Positions 22,679 to 25,425 of a DNA stretch of 25,425 nt are shown one piece after another; the stretch's first letter is position 1; the number at the start of each line of letters is the position of its first letter. Under the pieces are notes generated by a model. The model had not been told where the DNA came from. It was given only the letters and a program-made list of their open reading frames with translations, and searched no databases. The DNA is taken from the NCBI GenBank assembly GCA_000434175.1, contig HF999790.1, forward strand, positions 1 through 25,425, read 5' to 3'. The translations under genes and the position numbers were made by a program. Source of the DNA: Mycoplasma sp. CAG:611. GTDB lineage: Bacteria > Bacillota_I > Bacilli_A > RF39 > UBA660.

Positions 22679-24973
22679 TTATTTATTTTCTTTTTGATTT
22701 GTTTTATCTTTTTCTTCATCAAAATTTAATTCTTCTTCTTTTTCATTTCTATTCATAAAATAAACTATTAATGTTCCTAAAAGTACAATTAATGCTATTT
22801 TAAGAATGCTTGGTAATAAATTTTCTTCATTTTCCTTATTATCTTCTATATTCTTATTATCATCTTGTTTATTATCATCTGCTGGAGTTTTAGAAGGATT
22901 ATTACTTGAATTATTACTATCATCATTTATACTATTATCTACATAAATAACTTTTGCTTCTTCTTCTTTTGGTAATTCAACATTAACTACTTTTTTAGGT
23001 ATTACATTTGATATTTCTTTTATATTAATCTTTTCTTTATTACTTAAATAAGAAATAACATCAACCATACTAAATATACTATCTTCTTCCATATCTTTAG
23101 TATCTTCATAACAAAGAGTAATTAATCTTTCATCATTTATAAAATCTTCTAATCCTATTATTCTAGTAGGATTAGTAATATCATTAACTTTTAATTTATC
23201 ATTTAAATATGTAATACTATCAAAATCTAAATTATTAGATATATTTATATCAAATAATATACCAGTTACTACATTATCTGTTTTTAAAGTAATTGTATAA
23301 TATATTTTATTATCTTCTTTTGTTGTTGTAATAACATAATTTGCAGTAGTAGTAACATCAACTTCCGAACCATTAACTTTATTATTTGCTATCATTAAAT
23401 CTTCAAAATCAACTTCTAAATCACCATTAAAATCTAATTTAAATAAATCAACTTCATCTAATTCATCATTTTTTAATAATTTATCTCTAAATAAATTAAT
23501 ATCACTATTATCAAGAATAAAATCATTATTTAAATCCCCTCTTATAATAATTTCATAAGTACGAATTAACACATTATTTTTATCATATATTGATATTTCA
23601 AATTTACCATCATCATCTATTTCATATAAGTTTCTATATATTATATTTTGCTCTAAAACTTCTTTTGTTATTTCAATTAATGTATCTATAATAAAATATT
23701 TTCCTTTTATTTCAAAAGTTATATCTTCATTTTCAATATTCATATCATAAAAACTTAATTTAATTGTATATATTCTTTCTTTTATTTCTTTATTAATATA
23801 AGTTAAAGGTAATAATTCATATAATTTATCAATATTATCTTCTTCAGTTAAATCATTATTATCTATCATTTCTTCAAGATATTTAATAGCTAATTCTTTA
23901 TTTAATTCATTTCTTTTTTCATTTATATTAGAAAGCAATGTATTAATTGTAGCTGTATCACTAGGTCTTCTTTCTAAATATACTTCGATTTTAGCATTAA
24001 GTAAAACTAAATTATTTTCATTATCTACAACATCTTTTAAAACTGAAATATTATTTAAATTATAATAATTAGTTTTATCTATAGTTGTATCAACTAAATT
24101 ATACTTATTATTTAAATCATTTAATAATACATCTAATCCTAATGCTATATAATCTTTATTATTTGATTTAAATGTGTTATAAATGCGATTAGCATCATTT
24201 TTAACATCATCTATTTTACTATCTAATTGTTTATAATTATCAATAGTAAATACAATACTTTCTAAATAACTTATTTTTTCTTTAAGTAATGTTATTACAT
24301 CTTCATTATCTACTTCCATATTAGGATTATTACCTAATAGTAATTCATTATCTTTATATGTTTTACTATCATTTATTAAATTATTAATATACAATATTGT
24401 ATTTTCTTTTTTTGTTTTTAAATTATTATACACTGTTTCATATTCTGTTATTTTATCATTATAAAAACTATTATATGCTACGATATTATCATTTAATGTT
24501 TTAAAATAATTATTAATTAAAACATTAGATATTTCATCTTTAGTTAATAATGTATACTCTACTTCATCTTTAGTATATTTAATATCTTCTAAAATATTAA
24601 TATCAAGTAAAATATCACTTGAAAAATTAAGATTATATTCTTCTAATTTTTCATTAAAATAAGTTTCAATAAGACTTTTTAAAGATACTTTATTATCTAA
24701 TAATAATTCATTCTCATTTAAAGTATTATTATCATTTTCAACATTTTTTTCTATTAAGTCAATAGCAAATTTAAATGTTTCATCATCTATATATTTTGTC
24801 TCATTTTTACTTACTTCTAATTTTGTTTTTAAATTATTATATGTAGTTTTAGTATTAGTTATATAATTATAAACATCACCACTTGTTAAAGCATTAACAC
24901 ATAAAGGAGATAGAAAACTACTTATCATTGAAATAAGCATCAAAATAGTTATAATTTTTTTTGTTTTTTTCAT
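22679..24973 (-). CDS. Large membrane-anchored surface protein with internal dockerin and cohesin-like domain
   Basis: I chose ATG 24971-24973 (764 aa), 7 nt after GAGGA; an in-frame TTG two codons earlier is too close to that site. Order: signal peptide (about 1-28), then about 350 residues of helical, Asn/Lys/Asp-rich sequence that looks coiled-coil-like, then a small beta region. A dockerin-like module at about 478-537 has two calcium-loop sequences (DLNNDFILDNSD and DFNGDLEVDFED), each followed by a helix. A cohesin-like beta domain (about 540-650) includes YYTITLKTDNVVTGILFDINI. A low-complexity Asn/Asp/Lys linker (about 670-715), a transmembrane helix (about 719-739) and a short charged tail complete it. 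It is convergent with the glucosaminidase-cohesin operon and has its own promoter. Both binding modules in one chain is unusual. Function is inferred. Confidence 0.82.
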   Translation of the reverse strand: MKKTKKIITILMLISMISSFLSPLCVNALTSGDVYNYITNTKTTYNNLKTKLEVSKNETKYIDDETFKFAIDLIEKNVENDNNTLNENELLLDNKVSLKSLIETYFNEKLEEYNLNFSSDILLDINILEDIKYTKDEVEYTLLTKDEISNVLINNYFKTLNDNIVAYNSFYNDKITEYETVYNNLKTKKENTILYINNLINDSKTYKDNELLLGNNPNMEVDNEDVITLLKEKISYLESIVFTIDNYKQLDSKIDDVKNDANRIYNTFKSNNKDYIALGLDVLLNDLNNKYNLVDTTIDKTNYYNLNNISVLKDVVDNENNLVLLNAKIEVYLERRPSDTATINTLLSNINEKRNELNKELAIKYLEEMIDNNDLTEEDNIDKLYELLPLTYINKEIKERIYTIKLSFYDMNIENEDITFEIKGKYFIIDTLIEITKEVLEQNIIYRNLYEIDDDGKFEISIYDKNNVLIRTYEIIIRGDLNNDFILDNSDINLFRDKLLKNDELDEVDLFKLDFNGDLEVDFEDLMIANNKVNGSEVDVTTTANYVITTTKEDNKIYYTITLKTDNVVTGILFDINISNNLDFDSITYLNDKLKVNDITNPTRIIGLEDFINDERLITLCYEDTKDMEEDSIFSMVDVISYLSNKEKINIKEISNVIPKKVVNVELPKEEEAKVIYVDNSINDDSNNSSNNPSKTPADDNKQDDNKNIEDNKENEENLLPSILKIALIVLLGTLIVYFMNRNEKEEELNFDEEKDKTNQKENK

Positions 24974-25006
24974 ACGCAAATCCTCTTTTCTATTGTTTAT
25001 AATTTA

Positions 25007-25035
25007 ATTATATAAATAAAGTATAAATATAGCAA
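25007..25035 (-). promoter_or_regulatory. Promoter of the large dockerin/cohesin-like gene
   Basis: On the minus strand TTGCTA (25030-25035), 17-bp spacer and perfect TATAAT (25007-25012). The -35 box equals that of the tRNA-Cys promoter. Confidence 0.7.
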
Positions 25036-25054
25036 CTTTGTTTACACTTTTTTA

Positions 25055-25089
25055 CAAAAAAACTTCAAAAACATTTAGTTTTTAAAGTT
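25055..25089 (-). terminator. Terminator after the right-edge surface-protein gene
   Basis: A 12-bp stem with one G-T pair (25061-25072 with 25078-25089) and a 5-nt loop is followed on the minus strand by a T run. Confidence 0.8.
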
Positions 25090-25099
25090 AATTTATATT

Positions 25100-25425
25100 T
25101 TATAACCCAAGTGTATATGGTGAACTTGAAGTTCCATTTCCTCCGGTGATTTGTGCGGAAGATATTAGATATAAAACTGGCCGAACGGCAAACATGTTGC
25201 TGTTGACACCGTAGTTGTCGACATGCCCATCTGAACAGACAATGAACACATGGTTAATACCGATGGCTTCCTGAGGCAACATCCACTCATTATTACCTTT
25301 AAATAACCAGTTATTGTTGTCCACTCATCAATGCCTTTAAATAACCAGTTATTGTTTTTACATGTAGCATTATTATAGTTATATAAGTTTTGTGTACACT
25401 CATCACTTACTGCATATCCATAGTC
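25100..25425 (-). pseudogene. Frameshifted 3' end of a repetitive surface-protein gene, cut by the right edge
   Basis: Reading leftward from the edge, one frame gives DYGYAVSDECTQNLYNYNN, then ATCKNNNWLFKG. Within a 38-bp tandem duplication the same NNNWLFKG motif recurs in another frame, continuing NEWMLPQEAIG, then HVFIVCSDGHVDNYG, AVRPVLYLISS and ITGGNGTSSSPYTLGL to the stop. The AVRPVLYL and G-GT-S-PY ending is a common C-terminal domain of multi-copy surface proteins in gut Firmicutes. The left frame has no proper start (a GTG at 25322-25324 is the only one) and the right frame stops near 25160, so the gene is broken as read. Part of it (about 25130-25285) is visibly richer in G and C than its surroundings. 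Real frameshift, phase-variable gene or contig-end misassembly are all possible. Confidence 0.65.
25283..25358 (-). repeat. Imperfect 38-bp tandem duplication
   Basis: Copies at 25283-25320 and 25321-25358 match at 34 of 38 positions, including an unbroken 23-nt core. The period is not a multiple of three, so it shifts the reading frame of the surface-protein gene. Confidence 0.9.

Overview
The window is very AT-rich, low-GC Gram-positive (Firmicutes/Bacilli-type) chromosomal DNA. It encodes peptidoglycan synthesis (murC, a PASTA penicillin-binding protein, mraZ-rsmH-ftsL), which argues against a wall-less mycoplasma. Stops such as the TGA codons ending murC and mraZ indicate the standard bacterial code. 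The compact genome style, short intergenic gaps and many small lineage-specific proteins suggest an uncultured gut Bacilli lineage of the RF39/Mycoplasmatota-like kind. That placement is inference.

Layout. 1-44: start of a gene running off the left edge (minus). 104-1081: an array of ten tRNA genes on the minus strand with a clear promoter and terminator. 1090-2703: an S1-domain protein, a NifU-like Fe-S protein (plus) and a probable degenerate kinase-like protein. 2763-5938: MBL hydrolase, murC and serS (minus). 6039-9841: a short division/cell-wall operon, mraZ-rsmH-ftsL-pbp, with a four-box MraZ operator. 9961-12420: a probable HExxH zinc protein, then a two-gene operon of a DUF1292 protein and a coiled-coil protein. 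12658-14185: an ABC transporter ATPase and permease (plus). 14210-18605: a tail-less SSB, typA, a transglutaminase-like protein and a lipoprotein (minus). 18709-18782: tRNA-Cys.

18950-24973 is the most interesting part. A secreted SH3/glucosaminidase protein ends in a dockerin. The next gene, 12 bp downstream, encodes a membrane-anchored protein with a cohesin-like N-terminal domain. A convergent third gene encodes a membrane-anchored protein with an internal dockerin and a cohesin-like domain. Together they look like a small cell-surface cohesin-dockerin system that could tether a wall hydrolase to the membrane. The right edge (25100-25425) holds the end of another surface-protein gene. Its frame is broken by a 38-bp tandem duplication, and its base composition differs from the rest.

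Throughout, genes are packed tightly. Rho-independent terminators often overlap stop codons, and the next promoter's -35 box frequently lies in or beside the upstream terminator. Most promoters are sigma-A-like, with 17-bp spacers.
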